DNA of 64,000 bases from assembly GCF_900188295.1 (NCBI RefSeq), contig NZ_FZNM01000001.1, positions 62,001 to 126,000 on the forward strand, in the 5' to 3' direction. This stretch comes from Paracoccus sediminis (GTDB lineage: Bacteria; Pseudomonadota; Alphaproteobacteria; Rhodobacterales; Rhodobacteraceae). A program made the position numbers and the translations under genes. The first letter of the stretch is position 1. Each line of letters starts with the position of its first letter. This document shows, piece by piece, positions 35,029-44,978 of this stretch. Below the pieces are notes generated by a model. That model was not told where the DNA came from. It saw nothing but the letters and a program-made list of their open reading frames with translations, and ran no database searches.

Positions 35029-36509
35029 CCTTCACACTCGCCATCGTGGGTCGGCCGAACGTCGGCAAATCGACCCTGTTCAACCGTCTGGTCGGCAAGC
35101 GGCTGGCCCTGGTGGACGACCAGCCGGGCGTCACGCGCGACCTGCGCGAAGGCGCGGCGCGGCTGGGCGACCTGCGCTTTGTCGTGATCGACAGCGCCGG
35201 CCTGGAAATGGCCGACGACGACAGCCTGCAAGGCCGGATGCGCCGCCTGACCGAACGCGCGGTCAACGAGGCCGACATCTGCCTGTTCGTGATCGACGCC
35301 CGCGCGGGCGTGACGGCCGCCGACGAATATTTCGCCGACATCCTGCGCCGCCGGTCCAAGCATGTGATCGTCGCCGCCAACAAGGCCGAGGGCCGCGCGG
35401 GCGAATCGGGCGCGATGGAGGCCTGGGGCCTGGGCCTGGGCGAACCCTTGCGCATTTCCGCCGAGCATGGCGAGGGGATGGACGATCTGTACCGCGCCCT
35501 GGTGCCCCTGTCCGACCGGATCGAGGCGGAACGCCCGGCGCCGGTCGCCGCCGAAACCGACGTGGATCTGTCCGACGCCGATGCCGAGTCCGGCGAAGGG
35601 GCCGAGGATTGGCGCCCGTCGGCCGCGCGGCCGCTGCAACTGGCGGTGATCGGGCGTCCGAATGCCGGAAAATCCACGCTCATCAACAAGATCATCGGCG
35701 AAGACCGTCTGCTGACCGGACCCGAAGCCGGGATCACCCGCGATTCGATCAGCGTCAGCACGGATTTCATGGGCACGCCCATGCGGATCTTCGACACCGC
35801 CGGAATGCGCAAGAAGGCCAAGGTCACCGACAAGGTGGAAAAGCTGTCGGTCGCCGATGGGTTGCGCGCCGTGCGCTTTGCCGAGGTGGTGGTGGTCCTG
35901 CTGGACGTGGCCATCCCGTTCGAACAACAGGATCTGCGCATCGCCGATTTCGCGGAAACCGAAGGACGCGCCGTGGTCGTGGCCGCGAACAAGTGGGATC
36001 TGGAGGACGACAAGCCGCACAAGCTGAACGAACTGCGCGCCAGTTTCGAAAAGCTGCTGCCGCAACTGAAGGGCGCGCCCCTGGTCACGGTGTCGGCCCG
36101 CACCGGCAAGGGGCTGGACCGCCTGCACGCCGCGGTGCTGAAGGCGCACGAGGTCTGGAACCGCCGCATCCCCACCGCGCGGCTGAACCAGTGGCTGGGC
36201 GCCATGACCGAAAGCCATCCGCCCCCCGCGCCGGGCGGTCGGCGGATCCGCCTGCGCTACATGACGCAGATCAAGACCCGGCCCCCCGCGTTTATCGTCA
36301 AGGCCACCCATACCGACAAGCTGCCCGACAGCTATCAGCGGTATCTGGTCAACGGGCTGCGGGCCGATTTCGACATGCCCGGCACGCCGATCCGGTTGTT
36401 TTTCCGCGACCAGGGGGGGGACAATCCCTTCAAGGAAAAGGCCAACAAGATCAACCAGTCGGGCGCGCTGTCCAAGCACAGGAACCGGCAAAAGCCCAAG
36501 GACGGCTAG
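35025..36509 (+). CDS. der: GTPase Der (EngA), ribosome assembly
   Basis: 494 residues from the ATG at 35025. Two tandem GTPase domains: the first with GRPNVGKST (about 9-17) and DSAGLEM, the second with GRPNAGKST (about 211-219), DTAGM and NKWD, followed by the KH-like C-terminal domain ([34 protein letters not shown]). Der matures the 50S ribosomal subunit. The stop codon shares a CTAG with the convergent membrane protein gene. Confidence 0.97.
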   Translation: MTFTLAIVGRPNVGKSTLFNRLVGKRLALVDDQPGVTRDLREGAARLGDLRFVVIDSAGLEMADDDSLQGRMRRLTERAVNEADICLFVIDARAGVTAADEYFADILRRRSKHVIVAANKAEGRAGESGAMEAWGLGLGEPLRISAEHGEGMDDLYRALVPLSDRIEAERPAPVAAETDVDLSDADAESGEGAEDWRPSAARPLQLAVIGRPNAGKSTLINKIIGEDRLLTGPEAGITRDSISVSTDFMGTPMRIFDTAGMRKKAKVTDKVEKLSVADGLRAVRFAEVVVVLLDVAIPFEQQDLRIADFAETEGRAVVVAANKWDLEDDKPHKLNELRASFEKLLPQLKGAPLVTVSARTGKGLDRLHAAVLKAHEVWNRRIPTARLNQWLGAMTESHPPPAPGGRRIRLRYMTQIKTRPPAFIVKATHTDKLPDSYQRYLVNGLRADFDMPGTPIRLFFRDQGGDNPFKEKANKINQSGALSKHRNRQKPKDG

Positions 36510-37252
36510 GTCGCGGCGCGCACCAGCACGACGCCCATGCCCGATATGCCGATGATCGCGGCCAGGGCCACGCCGGGGCTGCTGCCCATGGTGGATACGG
36601 CCACCGCGCAAAAGGCCCAGATCAGCGCCAGCGAAAAGCTGATCGACGGTCCGATCCGGTCCTGCGCGATCAGGCCGATCACCGCTCCGGGCAGGATTGC
36701 CAGGAGGGCGGCTTGCGGCGTTGTCAGCGACAAGGGCGCCCCGATCAGCGTGGCCACCGTGGCGGTTCCCAGCGCAAGGCTCCACCCCGCCAGGAAGCCG
36801 GGGGCGGCGCGTGCCTGCCCACGGGCCTGAATCGCGCCGGACAGTGCGGCGCACAACATCATCAGCGCGCCCAGGATCGCCACCGGCGTGTTGACGGTGA
36901 CGATCCAGGGCCAGATGGCGCCGACCGCCAGGCAGCACGTCAAGGGCAGCCGGGCCGGGTTCCGGGGACCATCAGCGGGCTGGCGGTATTGCTGGATCCC
37001 GTCAAGAAGCAGCAGCCCCCACAGCGCGATCAGCAGCGCCCACATCAACAGGCTTTGCGGCTGGACATAAAGCTGCGGCAGGGTCGCGGCGGGTGCGGCC
37101 ATGGCAATGGGCATCAGGCCATGGGACAACGCCTCGGGCATGACGGGCGGGACGATCTGCACGGCCGGCCGCGTCATGGTCGCAAGCGCGATCCCGCTGG
37201 CGACGAACAGCATGGCCGAGGCCAGGTAAAGGATGTTTGCCGCCCGTGCCAT
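36506..37252 (-). CDS. Hypothetical polytopic membrane protein
   Basis: 248 residues from the ATG at 37250-37252 (a TTG 13 codons earlier is possible). About seven hydrophobic segments, including [21 protein letters not shown] near the N-terminus (in part), then [19 protein letters not shown] and several Ala/Leu-rich helices. No charged catalytic motif is visible and no family is recognised. It converges with der and has no partner on its own strand. Confidence 0.7.
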   Translation of the reverse strand: MARAANILYLASAMLFVASGIALATMTRPAVQIVPPVMPEALSHGLMPIAMAAPAATLPQLYVQPQSLLMWALLIALWGLLLLDGIQQYRQPADGPRNPARLPLTCCLAVGAIWPWIVTVNTPVAILGALMMLCAALSGAIQARGQARAAPGFLAGWSLALGTATVATLIGAPLSLTTPQAALLAILPGAVIGLIAQDRIGPSISFSLALIWAFCAVAVSTMGSSPGVALAAIIGISGMGVVLVRAAT

Positions 37253-37324
37253 GCCAGCCAACGCGCGGTCGGAACCCCGGTTTCTGACCAATATGCCACA
37301 CAGGGAAATTTTGGGGGGCGCGGG

Positions 37325-38617
37325 TCAGGCCAGCCTGCCGTCCGCCCCCAGCATCGCCGCCCCGCCCAGATAGGGATGCAGCGCGGCGGGCAGGGCCACC
37401 GACCCATCCGCCTGCTGGCCGTTTTCCAGAACCGCGATCAGCGCGCGCCCCACGGCCAGGCCCGATCCGTTCAATGTATGGACGAATTCTGGCTTGCCGG
37501 TGACGCTAGACCTGTATCGCGCGTTCATCCGCCGCGCCTGGAAATCGCCGCAGTAACTGACGCTGCTGATTTCCCGATAGCGGTTCTGGCCCGGCAGCCA
37601 GACCTCGATGTCATGGGTGATGCGCGCGCCGAACCCCATGTCGCCCGTGCACAGGACGATCGTGCGATAGGGCAGGTCCAGGGCCTCCAGCACCGCCTCG
37701 GCGCAGCGGGTCATGCGGTCGTGTTCGGCCAGGCCGGTGTCGGCGTCGGTGATCGACACCATCTCGACCTTTTCGAACTGGTGCTGGCGCAGCATCCCGG
37801 TGGTGTCGCGGCCCGCGCTGCCGGCCTCGGACCGGAAGCATTGGCTGTGGGCGACCATGCGGCGGGGCAGGCTGGCGTGATCGACCAGATCGCCGTGGAC
37901 GGTGTTGGTCAGCGTCACCTCGGACGTGGGGATCAGCCAGTAGCCTTCGCGGGTCCGATAGCTGTCCTCGCCGAATTTCGGCAATTGCCCGGTGCCGACC
38001 ATCATGTCTTCCAGCACCAGAACCGGGGTCCAGGTTTCCTGAAGGCCGTGTGTCGTCACATGCAGATCCAGCATGAACTGCGCCAAGGCGCGGTGCAGGC
38101 GGGCCACGCCGCCCTTCAGCACGACAAAGCGGCTGCCCGACAGTTTCGCGGCGGTTTCGAAATCCATGCCGGGGCGGACGCCCGCGATCTCGAAATGCTC
38201 GACGGGATCAAAGTCGAAGTTGCGCGGGCTGCCGTGGCGGCGCAGCTCGACGTTGTCGGCCTCATCCCGGCCGTCCGGAACGCTGTCCAGCGGCAGGTTC
38301 GGAATCTCCATCAGCAGGTCGCGCAACCGGCCGTCCAGCAAGGACGCCTCGGCCTGCAACTTGGTCACATCGGATTTCTTTTCGGCCACCAGGGCGCGCA
38401 GGCGGTCGAATTCCGCATCGTCGCCACGGGCCTTGGCGGCGCCCACGTCCTTGCTGGCGCGGTTCTGGTCGGCTTGCGCGGTCTCGGCCGCGACGATCCG
38501 GGCGCGGCGGTCGGCGTCCAGCGACAGGATGCGGTCCGACATCGGCGCAAGCCCGCGCCGCGACAAGGCGGCATCGAAGGCTGCGGGGTTTTCCCGGATG
38601 GCACGAATGTCATGCAT
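37325..38617 (-). CDS. serS: Seryl-tRNA synthetase
   Basis: 430 residues from the ATG at 38615-38617. The N-terminal coiled-coil arm (about 30-100) that grips the tRNASer variable arm is followed by the class II catalytic core: motif 2 ([26 protein letters not shown] region, quoted in short as [12 protein letters not shown] and HQFEKVE) and motif 3 ([18 protein letters not shown]). TSEVTLTN is also typical. Charges tRNASer and tRNASec with serine. Stands alone, between a membrane protein gene and a SoxS-like gene. Confidence 0.97.
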   Translation of the reverse strand: MHDIRAIRENPAAFDAALSRRGLAPMSDRILSLDADRRARIVAAETAQADQNRASKDVGAAKARGDDAEFDRLRALVAEKKSDVTKLQAEASLLDGRLRDLLMEIPNLPLDSVPDGRDEADNVELRRHGSPRNFDFDPVEHFEIAGVRPGMDFETAAKLSGSRFVVLKGGVARLHRALAQFMLDLHVTTHGLQETWTPVLVLEDMMVGTGQLPKFGEDSYRTREGYWLIPTSEVTLTNTVHGDLVDHASLPRRMVAHSQCFRSEAGSAGRDTTGMLRQHQFEKVEMVSITDADTGLAEHDRMTRCAEAVLEALDLPYRTIVLCTGDMGFGARITHDIEVWLPGQNRYREISSVSYCGDFQARRMNARYRSSVTGKPEFVHTLNGSGLAVGRALIAVLENGQQADGSVALPAALHPYLGGAAMLGADGRLA

Positions 38618-38684
38618 GGTCGTCACCGTCGTCTGAAAGCACTGGCCGTTGACTAGCCGATGCGCAGGCCATCGGAAAGCCCGC

Positions 38685-39032
38685 TTAGTGGGCCTGGTCC
38701 AGCAACGCGGACAGGGCGGGATAGAATTGCCGGGCCGTCATGTGGCCTTCCAGGCGCCCGATTTCGGTTCCGCTGTCCAGCAGGATGAAGGTCGGCGTGA
38801 CGAAGGGCCGCCGCGCAAGGACCAGCCCGTCGGGCCAGGGGCCATAGATGTCCACCCGCTGCAACGGCGCGGCCTGTCCCTGTTCGGATGCGCCATAGCC
38901 CGGCCCGATGTTGCGGTTCCAGGCGACGCAATAGACGCAGCCGTTCTTTTCCACCATCAGCAGCCGCAGCGGTCCCGCACTGGCGGGCAGAACGGTCAGG
39001 GCCAGGACAAGGGCGGCAAGGGCGCGAATCAT
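38685..39032 (-). CDS. SoxS-like periplasmic thioredoxin-fold protein
   Basis: 115 residues from the ATG at 39030-39032, with a signal peptide ending PASAG. The mature protein has a thioredoxin-like CxxC at C32-C35 ([13 protein letters not shown]) and the cis-Pro motif in [10 protein letters not shown]. It resembles SoxS of Paracoccus, a thiol-disulfide partner in sulfur-oxidation regulation, and related RegB-type proteins; no sox sulfur-oxidation genes are present here, so the partner is unknown. Transcribed divergently from meaB. Confidence 0.8.
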   Translation of the reverse strand: MIRALAALVLALTVLPASAGPLRLLMVEKNGCVYCVAWNRNIGPGYGASEQGQAAPLQRVDIYGPWPDGLVLARRPFVTPTFILLDSGTEIGRLEGHMTARQFYPALSALLDQAH

Positions 39033-39096
39033 GGCGCGATCATCCGGCCCCGGCGGCGGCTTGGCAATCGCCGTCCGGCCCCCTATCCCTGCGGTC

Positions 39097-40065
39097 ATGG
39101 ACGAGCTTCTGGAACCGTTGACCGCAGGAAACCGCCGCGCCCTGTCGCGGGCGATCACCCTGATCGAATCGACCCGGTCCGATCACCGCGCCCGCGCCGT
39201 GGCCCTGCTGGCGGATCTGCCGGACCGGCAGGCGCTGCGGATCGGGCTGTCCGGCACCCCCGGCGTCGGAAAGTCCACCTTCATCGAGGCGTTCGGGACG
39301 ATGCTGACCGACCAGGGCCTGCGCGTGGCGGTTCTGGCGGTGGATCCCTCGTCCGCGCGGTCGGGCGGGTCGATCCTGGGCGACAAGACGCGGATGGAAA
39401 CGCTGGCCCGCAACCCCCTGGCCTTCATCCGCCCCACGCCGTCCAGCGCCCAGCTTGGCGGCGTGGCGCGGCGCACGCGCGAGGCGATCCGGCTGTGCGA
39501 GGCCGCGGGCTTCGACGTGGTGCTGATCGAAACCGTGGGCGTCGGCCAGTCCGAGACGATCGTAGCCGAGATGTGCGACCTGTTCGTGCTGCTGCTCGCC
39601 CCGGCGGGGGGCGACGAATTGCAGGGCGTCAAGCGCGGCATCATGGAAATGGCCGACCTGATCCTGGTCAACAAGGCGGACGGCGACCTGCTGGGCACCG
39701 CCCGCCGCACGGTCGCCGACTACGCGGGCGCATTGCGGCTGCTGCGCAAGCGCCCGCAGGATCCCGACGGCTTTCCCAAGGCGCTGCCGGTGTCCGCCGT
39801 CACGGGGGACGGGCTGGCCGGGGCCTGGGGTCAGATGCAGGCACTGGCCGACTGGCGGCGCCACGGGGGGCATTTCGCGGCCAACCGCGCGGAACAGGCG
39901 CGGCAGTGGTTTCTGGCCGATGTGCGCGCAGGCTTGCTGGCGCGGCTGGACACGCCCGCCGCCCGCGGCCGGCTGGCCCGGCTGGGAACGGCCGTGGCGA
40001 ATGGCTCCACCCCCCCGGCCGAGGCCGCGCGCGACATGCTGGACTGGCTGTCCCGGCAGAAATAA
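39097..40065 (+). CDS. meaB: MeaB/ArgK-type GTPase, methylmalonyl-CoA mutase chaperone
   Basis: 322 residues from the ATG at 39097. P-loop GTPGVGKST at about 53-61, then VLAVDPSSARSGGSILGDKTRM (in part), ETVGVGQSE and NKADGD, the standard set for MeaB/ArgK. MeaB loads and protects the cobalamin cofactor of methylmalonyl-CoA mutase in the propionyl-CoA and ethylmalonyl-CoA pathways. The mutase genes are not in the window. Confidence 0.93.
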   Translation: MDELLEPLTAGNRRALSRAITLIESTRSDHRARAVALLADLPDRQALRIGLSGTPGVGKSTFIEAFGTMLTDQGLRVAVLAVDPSSARSGGSILGDKTRMETLARNPLAFIRPTPSSAQLGGVARRTREAIRLCEAAGFDVVLIETVGVGQSETIVAEMCDLFVLLLAPAGGDELQGVKRGIMEMADLILVNKADGDLLGTARRTVADYAGALRLLRKRPQDPDGFPKALPVSAVTGDGLAGAWGQMQALADWRRHGGHFAANRAEQARQWFLADVRAGLLARLDTPAARGRLARLGTAVANGSTPPAEAARDMLDWLSRQK

Positions 40066-40115
40066 ACGCCCGATTTCGCGGCCCATGAGGCAGGCGAATC
40101 GGTTAGGGTCGTGGC

Positions 40116-41180
40116 ATGAAGAAGGTGAGTGCCATGCTGGATCTGCCCGACGACGATATCCTTTACGCTGCCCTGCTGGCGCGCGATCCCGCCTGGGAAG
40201 GCCGCGCCCTGGTCGGCGTCACGACCACCGGCATCTTCTGCCGCCTGACCTGTCCGGCGCGCAAGCCGCTGGCCCGGAACTGCCGCTGGTTCGCGTCAGC
40301 GGATGCGGCGCGGGCGGCGGGCTTTCGCCCCTGCCGCCGCTGCCACCCGCTTGGCGCCACGGCGGACGGTGATCCCCTGGTGCGCGACCTGCTGGCCCGG
40401 CTGGACGAACGCCCGGATCACCGCTGGTCGGAATCCGACCTGCTGGCGCTGGGCCATGATCCCTCGACCGTGCGCCGCGCCTTCCAGCGGCATTTCGGCC
40501 AAAGCTTCCTGGACATGGCCCGCGCGGCCCGGTTGCGCGGGGCCGTGGCCAGCCTGACGAAAGGATCGCCGATGATCGAGGCGCAACTGGATGCGGGATT
40601 CGATTCGGCCTCGGGGTTCCGGGGGGCCTTCGCCCGGCTGTTCGGGCATCCCCCGCATCGGATGCGGCAGGGATCCGACCTGCGGGCCGACTGGATCGAC
40701 ACCCCGCTGGGCGGCATGATCGCCATTGCCGACGACCAGGCGCTGCACCTGCTGGAATTCATCGACCGCAAGGCCCTGCCCGACGGGCTGCGCCGCCTGT
40801 CCGCGCATGTGGGCGGACGGGTGGGCTTGGGCCGCACGCCGGTCCATGACCTGACCGAGACGCGGCTTGCCGCCTATTTCGCGGGAAACGCGCCGCTGTT
40901 GCAGGTGCCGGTAAGGCTGCACGGCACGCCGTTCCAGCATCAGGTCTGGCAAGCCCTGCAAACGATCCCGGCCGGGCAGACACGCAGCTATGCCCAGCTT
41001 GCCCATGCCATCGGCCGTCCCGCGGCGACCCGCGCCGTGGCCCGCGCCAATGCCACGAACCGCATTGCCCTGGTGGTGCCGTGTCATCGGGTGATCGGCG
41101 CGGACGGCACCCTGACCGGCTATGCGGGCGGGCTGTGGCGCAAGGAACGGCTGATCGCCATCGAACGGGGCTATGCCTGA
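40116..41180 (+). CDS. ada: Bifunctional Ada: methylphosphotriester and O6-alkylguanine DNA methyltransferase/activator
   Basis: 354 residues. N-terminal zinc domain with C42 (methyl acceptor from phosphotriesters), C46, C73 and C76 (TTTGIFCRLTCPARK, FRPCRRCHP); a central AraC helix-turn-helix (IEAQLDAGFDSASGFRGAF); and the C-terminal O6-methylguanine site with C323 in PCHRV. All key residues are present, so it should both repair alkylation and activate the adaptive response. An internal ATG at 40134 with AAGGTG upstream may be the true start; that form would lack 6 residues. Confidence 0.95.
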   Translation: MKKVSAMLDLPDDDILYAALLARDPAWEGRALVGVTTTGIFCRLTCPARKPLARNCRWFASADAARAAGFRPCRRCHPLGATADGDPLVRDLLARLDERPDHRWSESDLLALGHDPSTVRRAFQRHFGQSFLDMARAARLRGAVASLTKGSPMIEAQLDAGFDSASGFRGAFARLFGHPPHRMRQGSDLRADWIDTPLGGMIAIADDQALHLLEFIDRKALPDGLRRLSAHVGGRVGLGRTPVHDLTETRLAAYFAGNAPLLQVPVRLHGTPFQHQVWQALQTIPAGQTRSYAQLAHAIGRPAATRAVARANATNRIALVVPCHRVIGADGTLTGYAGGLWRKERLIAIERGYA

Positions 41181-41318
41181 TTCCGGGTTGACGGGGGTTC
41201 CGGGTTCCATTAGGGACGCGCAAACGGAATTCCGGGCGCTGCCTCGCGGCGCCTTTTCACATTGGGCCGGAACCCTTTGCCGGGACCGCCCGCATAGCAA
41301 AGACGAAGGATCAGCACC

Positions 41319-41606
41319 ATGTCGCGCGTCTGCGAACTGACCGGCAAAGGCCCGATGTCCGGCAACAATGTCAGCCACGCCAACAACAAGACCCGTCGCC
41401 GGTTCCTGCCGAACCTGAACGAGGTCACGCTGCTGTCGGAAAAGCTGAACCGCGGCTATTCGCTGCGCATCTCGGCGGCGGCGCTGCGGTCGGTCGATCA
41501 TCGCGGCGGCCTGGATGCGTTCCTGTCCAAGGCGAACGACGCGGACCTGTCGGACCGCGCGCTGAAGATCAAGCGCGAACTGTCCAAGGCGGACGTTCAG
41601 GCCTGA
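41319..41606 (+). CDS. rpmB: 50S ribosomal protein L28
   Basis: 95 residues, basic, with the L28 signature [20 protein letters not shown] at the N-terminus and [15 protein letters not shown]. It is transcribed alone, 138 bases downstream of ada, with a terminator-like hairpin after it. It lacks the Cys pairs of the zinc-binding form. Confidence 0.97.
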   Translation: MSRVCELTGKGPMSGNNVSHANNKTRRRFLPNLNEVTLLSEKLNRGYSLRISAAALRSVDHRGGLDAFLSKANDADLSDRALKIKRELSKADVQA

Positions 41607-41628
41607 TCCAGCACCGGCTTTGCCATGC

Positions 41629-41658
41629 AGCCTCGTCGTTCCCGCGGCGGGGCTTTCG
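41629..41658 (+). terminator. Probable rho-independent terminator of rpmB
   Basis: A 10-bp stem with two G-T wobbles (AGCCTCGTCG at 41629-41638 pairing with CGGCGGGGCT at 41645-41654) and a six-base loop is followed by TTC. The T-run is short, so efficiency is uncertain. Confidence 0.5.
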
Positions 41659-41761
41659 TATGTCCGCGCGGGGCCGTGCCGGGTATCGCCAGGACGGATC
41701 GCGGCGGCTGCCCGCCGCAGGATCGCCCCGGATCCTGGACGGGCGGCAACCCCGCGCGCCA

Positions 41762-44017
41762 TCAGCGCATCGCCCGCAGCCGCAGGGCGTTGCCCACGAC
41801 GGACACCGACGACAGCGCCATGGCCCCGGCCCCCAGCATCGGCGACAGCTGCGGTCCGCCAAAAGGCACCAGAACGCCCATGGCGACCGGAATCAGCGCG
41901 GCGTTATAGGCAAAGGCCCAGAACAGGTTCTGCCGGATGTTGCGCATCACCGCCCGCGACAGCCGGATGGCGCGGACCACCCCCGACAGGTCGCCTGACA
42001 TCAGCACCAGATCGGCCGATTCGATGGCGATGCTGGTGCCCGTGCCGATGGCGATGCCGGTTTCGGCTGCGGCAAGGGCCGGGGCGTCGTTGATGCCGTC
42101 GCCCACGAAAACCGATCCCGCGCCCATTCCTTTGATGGCCGCCAGCTTGTCGCCGGGCAGCAGGCCGCCCTGCATGTCGTCGATGCCCAGGTGCCGACCC
42201 ACCGCCTGCGCCGCGGCCGCAACGTCGCCCGACAGCAAGGCCGTCCGCAGCCCCATGCGGTGCAGGGCCGCGACCGTGTCGGCCGCCTCGGGGCGGATCG
42301 GATCCGCCAGGGCAAAGGTTGCGGCATGGCGGCCGTCCACGGCAAGATGGACCGGCGTTTCCCCCCGGCCCGCCGCTCTGTCCGCCACATCGCGCAGCGC
42401 GGGCGACGGCGGGATGCCGGATTCGGTCAGCGCGGCGAGGTTGCCGATCAGCAACCGGCGCCCATCGACCACCCCGGACAGCCCGCGTCCTGCGGTGGCC
42501 TGCACCTCGGTCGCCGGGGGCAGGTCCACCCCCTGTTCGGCGGCGCCCGCGACGATGGCCGCGCCAAGCGGATGTTCGGACCGGGCCTCGGCCCCGGCCG
42601 CAAGGCGCAGGGCGTCCCGCTCGGTGATGCCGTCGGTGTGGATCGCCAGCAGGGCGGGATGGCCCTGGGTCAGCGTGCCCGTCTTGTCAAAGCCGATCAG
42701 CCGGGCGTTCGACAGGCGCTGCAACGCCTCGCCCCGGCGGAACAGGACGCCCATCTGCGCGCCGCGCCCGGCGCCGACCATGATCGACACCGGCACAGCC
42801 AGGCCCATCGCGCAGGGGCAGGCGATAATCAGCACCGCGACCGCCGCCACGACCGCATGGGCCAGATCCGGGCCAAAGGCCAGCCACAGCAGGAATGTCA
42901 GCACGGCAAGCCCGATCACCACGGGGACGAAGACGCGGGTGATGCGGTCCACCACATCCTGCACCGGCAGACGGGCGTTCTGGGCCCCTTCGACCATCCG
43001 CACGATCCGCGACAAGGTGGTGTCAGCCCCCGTCGCCGTCACGCGATAGGTCAGCGCGGCCGTTCCGTTCACCGTCCCCCCCGTGACCGGATCGCCGGGC
43101 GATTTGGCGGCGGGGACCGGCTCTCCGGTCAGCATGGATTCGTCGATATGGCCCTGGCCTTCGGTGACGATTCCATCAAGGGCGACGCGTTCGCCCGGCG
43201 CCAGCAGCACCAGATCGCCCGGCGCCAGGTCGGCCACGGCCAGGCGCGCGGGCTTGCCGTCGCGCAGGACGGTGGCCTGGTCGGGCGCCAGTTCGATCAG
43301 CGCGCGGATCGCGGCGCCGGCCTGGCCCTTGGCGCGCGCCTCGAGCCAGCGCCCCATCAGAATCAGGGTGACGATGACTGCCGCCGCTTCGAAATAAACC
43401 TGGCGAGATCCGGGCGGGATCAGGTCGGGCAGCAGCACCACGACCGCCGAAAACAGGAACGCCGCCCCGGACCCAAGCGCCACGAGGCTGTTCATCTCGG
43501 GGCCGCCGCGCAGAAGGGCGGGAATGCCGGACGCAAAGAACCCCCGCCCCGGCCCGGCCAGGATAAGCGCGGTCAGGATCATCTGCATCCACAGAATCGG
43601 CCCGGCGCCGAACAGGCCCAGCAGCCAGTGATGAAAGCCGGGGAACAGGTGGCCACCCATTTCCGCCACAAAAACCGGCAGTGTCAGGGCCAAGGCGGTC
43701 AGGAAGGCGCGTTTCTGGGACAGGGCATCGTCATGCCGTGGCTCCGGGACCGTGTCGGGGCGTACGGCGGCGGCGGGATAGCCCAGCTTCGTGACGATCC
43801 CGGCAAGGTCGTCCGGGGACAGATCGGGTCCGTGGCGCACCTGGGCGGTTCCGGCCATCAGGTTGACCGAAGCCTCGGCCACGTCGGGACGGACGGACAG
43901 CGCCCGCGTGATGCGGCTGGAACAGGCCGCGCAGCTCATCCCTTCGATGGCAAGCTGGGTGACAGTTAGGTTCGGGTGGTCGCCCCCAAGGGGCAGGTCA
44001 GTGGAGTGTACGGTCAT
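41762..44017 (-). CDS. copA: Copper-translocating P-type ATPase
   Basis: 751 residues from the ATG at 44015-44017, which has AGGAAA upstream. The N-terminal HMA domain carries CAAC (C29 and C32 in EGMSCAACSSR), followed by about eight membrane helices with the CPC motif (IIACPCAMGLAVP), the phosphorylation site DKTGTLTQGH, the HP motif (SEHPLGAAI) and the GDGINDAPAL hinge. It exports Cu(I) from the cytoplasm. A Cys/Pro-rich ORF ends 20 bases inside its start and may control its translation. Confidence 0.95.
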   Translation of the reverse strand: MTVHSTDLPLGGDHPNLTVTQLAIEGMSCAACSSRITRALSVRPDVAEASVNLMAGTAQVRHGPDLSPDDLAGIVTKLGYPAAAVRPDTVPEPRHDDALSQKRAFLTALALTLPVFVAEMGGHLFPGFHHWLLGLFGAGPILWMQMILTALILAGPGRGFFASGIPALLRGGPEMNSLVALGSGAAFLFSAVVVLLPDLIPPGSRQVYFEAAAVIVTLILMGRWLEARAKGQAGAAIRALIELAPDQATVLRDGKPARLAVADLAPGDLVLLAPGERVALDGIVTEGQGHIDESMLTGEPVPAAKSPGDPVTGGTVNGTAALTYRVTATGADTTLSRIVRMVEGAQNARLPVQDVVDRITRVFVPVVIGLAVLTFLLWLAFGPDLAHAVVAAVAVLIIACPCAMGLAVPVSIMVGAGRGAQMGVLFRRGEALQRLSNARLIGFDKTGTLTQGHPALLAIHTDGITERDALRLAAGAEARSEHPLGAAIVAGAAEQGVDLPPATEVQATAGRGLSGVVDGRRLLIGNLAALTESGIPPSPALRDVADRAAGRGETPVHLAVDGRHAATFALADPIRPEAADTVAALHRMGLRTALLSGDVAAAAQAVGRHLGIDDMQGGLLPGDKLAAIKGMGAGSVFVGDGINDAPALAAAETGIAIGTGTSIAIESADLVLMSGDLSGVVRAIRLSRAVMRNIRQNLFWAFAYNAALIPVAMGVLVPFGGPQLSPMLGAGAMALSSVSVVGNALRLRAMR

Positions 44018-44354
44018 GGCGGTTTCCTGCATTCATGCGAAAGGGTGCAACGAAGGTCAGGAAACGGGGCGGCGCCTGGGGGCGCGTCGGCGCCTGCCGG
44101 GGAAACAGGGCGGCGATCAGGGCGCGGGGGTCGGTGCGCGGGGCGTGACGGGGACGGGCCACCACCGGGCGCGCATCCCGGTGACAGCGGCAGGCGCGAT
44201 CCCCGCGTCCGCGGCACAGATGGGCGGGCCGCCGCGGGGGGCGGCGCCGGGTCTGGCAGCAGGGAGGCTGAACGGGAACCATATCCGTCAGATGTGGCCA
44301 GACCGCCGTGGCGTCAAGGGCCAGCGCCGCGCAAACAGCGTCGTGAGTTGCCAT
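43998..44354 (-). CDS. Candidate Cys/Pro-rich leader ORF upstream of copA
   Basis: 118 residues with a good ribosome site (GGAGAAAGG, 6 bases before the ATG). The frame ends 20 bases inside copA, so translation would be coupled. The predicted product has clustered Cys and Pro (MVPVQPPCCQTRRRPPRRP, HLCRGRGDRACRCHRDARP) but no hydrophobic helix. Codon bias is weak, so a non-coding leader is possible. Rhodobacter capsulatus uses a copper-binding, ribosome-stalling leader protein (CutF, DUF2946) before cutO; a similar control of copA is my inference, not a recognised homology. Confidence 0.4.
   Translation of the reverse strand: MATHDAVCAALALDATAVWPHLTDMVPVQPPCCQTRRRPPRRPAHLCRGRGDRACRCHRDARPVVARPRHAPRTDPRALIAALFPRQAPTRPQAPPRFLTFVAPFRMNAGNRHDRTLH
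44072..44098 (-). promoter_or_regulatory. GC hairpin just upstream of copA
   Basis: Two copies of GGCGCC (itself a palindrome) separated by about 12 bases can form a stem-loop 55-80 bases before the copA start, inside the end of the candidate leader ORF. A translational or transcriptional control role is speculative. Confidence 0.3.
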
Positions 44355-44416
44355 GGGGGGCCTTTCTCCGTTATGGGAAGGCCAGAGCAGAAGAACACGA
44401 GATTGACAGGATTGCC

Positions 44417-44977
44417 ATGAATCGCCGTGAGATGATGTCGCTGGCAGTGCCGATACTGGCCGCCGCCTATTTCGCCCCCTCGCTGGCTTTCGCGCAGGAT
44501 GCCGCCCGCGATCCCTATGCCCCGACCGAGGTCGCCATCCGCAACGATTTCGAGGTGGGCAGCATCGTCGTGGTCAGCAAGGACTTTTTCCTGTATCACG
44601 TCATCGCGCCGGGCCGGGCGGTTCGTTACGGCGTCGCCGTGGGCACGGCGGAGCTGGTCTGGAAAGGCCGCGCCACCATCGGCCGCAAAGTCGAATGGCC
44701 CAGCTGGACCCCGACGCCCGACATGATGAAGCGCAACCCCGGCCAGTACGGAAAATGGGCCAACGGGATGCCGGGCGGTCCGCAGAACCCGTTGGGCGCG
44801 CGGGCGCTGTATCTGTATAACGCCCAGGGCCAGGACACCGCGATCCGCATCCACGGCACCACGGAACCGAATTCGATCGGCCGCGCCGTGTCGAACGGCT
44901 GTCTGCGAATGCGCAACGAGGCGGTGATGGGGCTGTTCGATCAGGTGCCCCTGGGAACGCCGGTTTACGTCTATTGA
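44417..44977 (+). CDS. L,D-transpeptidase (YkuD family)
   Basis: 186 residues from the ATG at 44417. A signal peptide (about 1-26, LAAAYFAPSLAFAQ) is followed by a YkuD catalytic domain: His146 in IRIHGTTEP and the nucleophile C162 in VSNGCLRM, the standard H-x14-17-[ST]-x-G-C pattern. YkuD enzymes form 3-3 cross-links in peptidoglycan or attach lipoproteins to it. No LysM domain is present. mnmH starts 1 base after its stop on the same strand. Confidence 0.93.
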   Translation: MNRREMMSLAVPILAAAYFAPSLAFAQDAARDPYAPTEVAIRNDFEVGSIVVVSKDFFLYHVIAPGRAVRYGVAVGTAELVWKGRATIGRKVEWPSWTPTPDMMKRNPGQYGKWANGMPGGPQNPLGARALYLYNAQGQDTAIRIHGTTEPNSIGRAVSNGCLRMRNEAVMGLFDQVPLGTPVYVY

Positions 44978-44978
44978 C

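Noticed and set aside
38685..39032. Evidence for a sulfur-oxidation (sox) locus from the SoxS-like protein
   Set aside because: No soxVWXYZABCD sulfur-oxidation genes are nearby; the sox names at 26.6-32.2 kb refer to sarcosine oxidase.
41181..41318. rpmB promoter or riboswitch
   Set aside because: A TTGACG box is visible but there is no well-spaced -10 box and no recognisable riboswitch structure.
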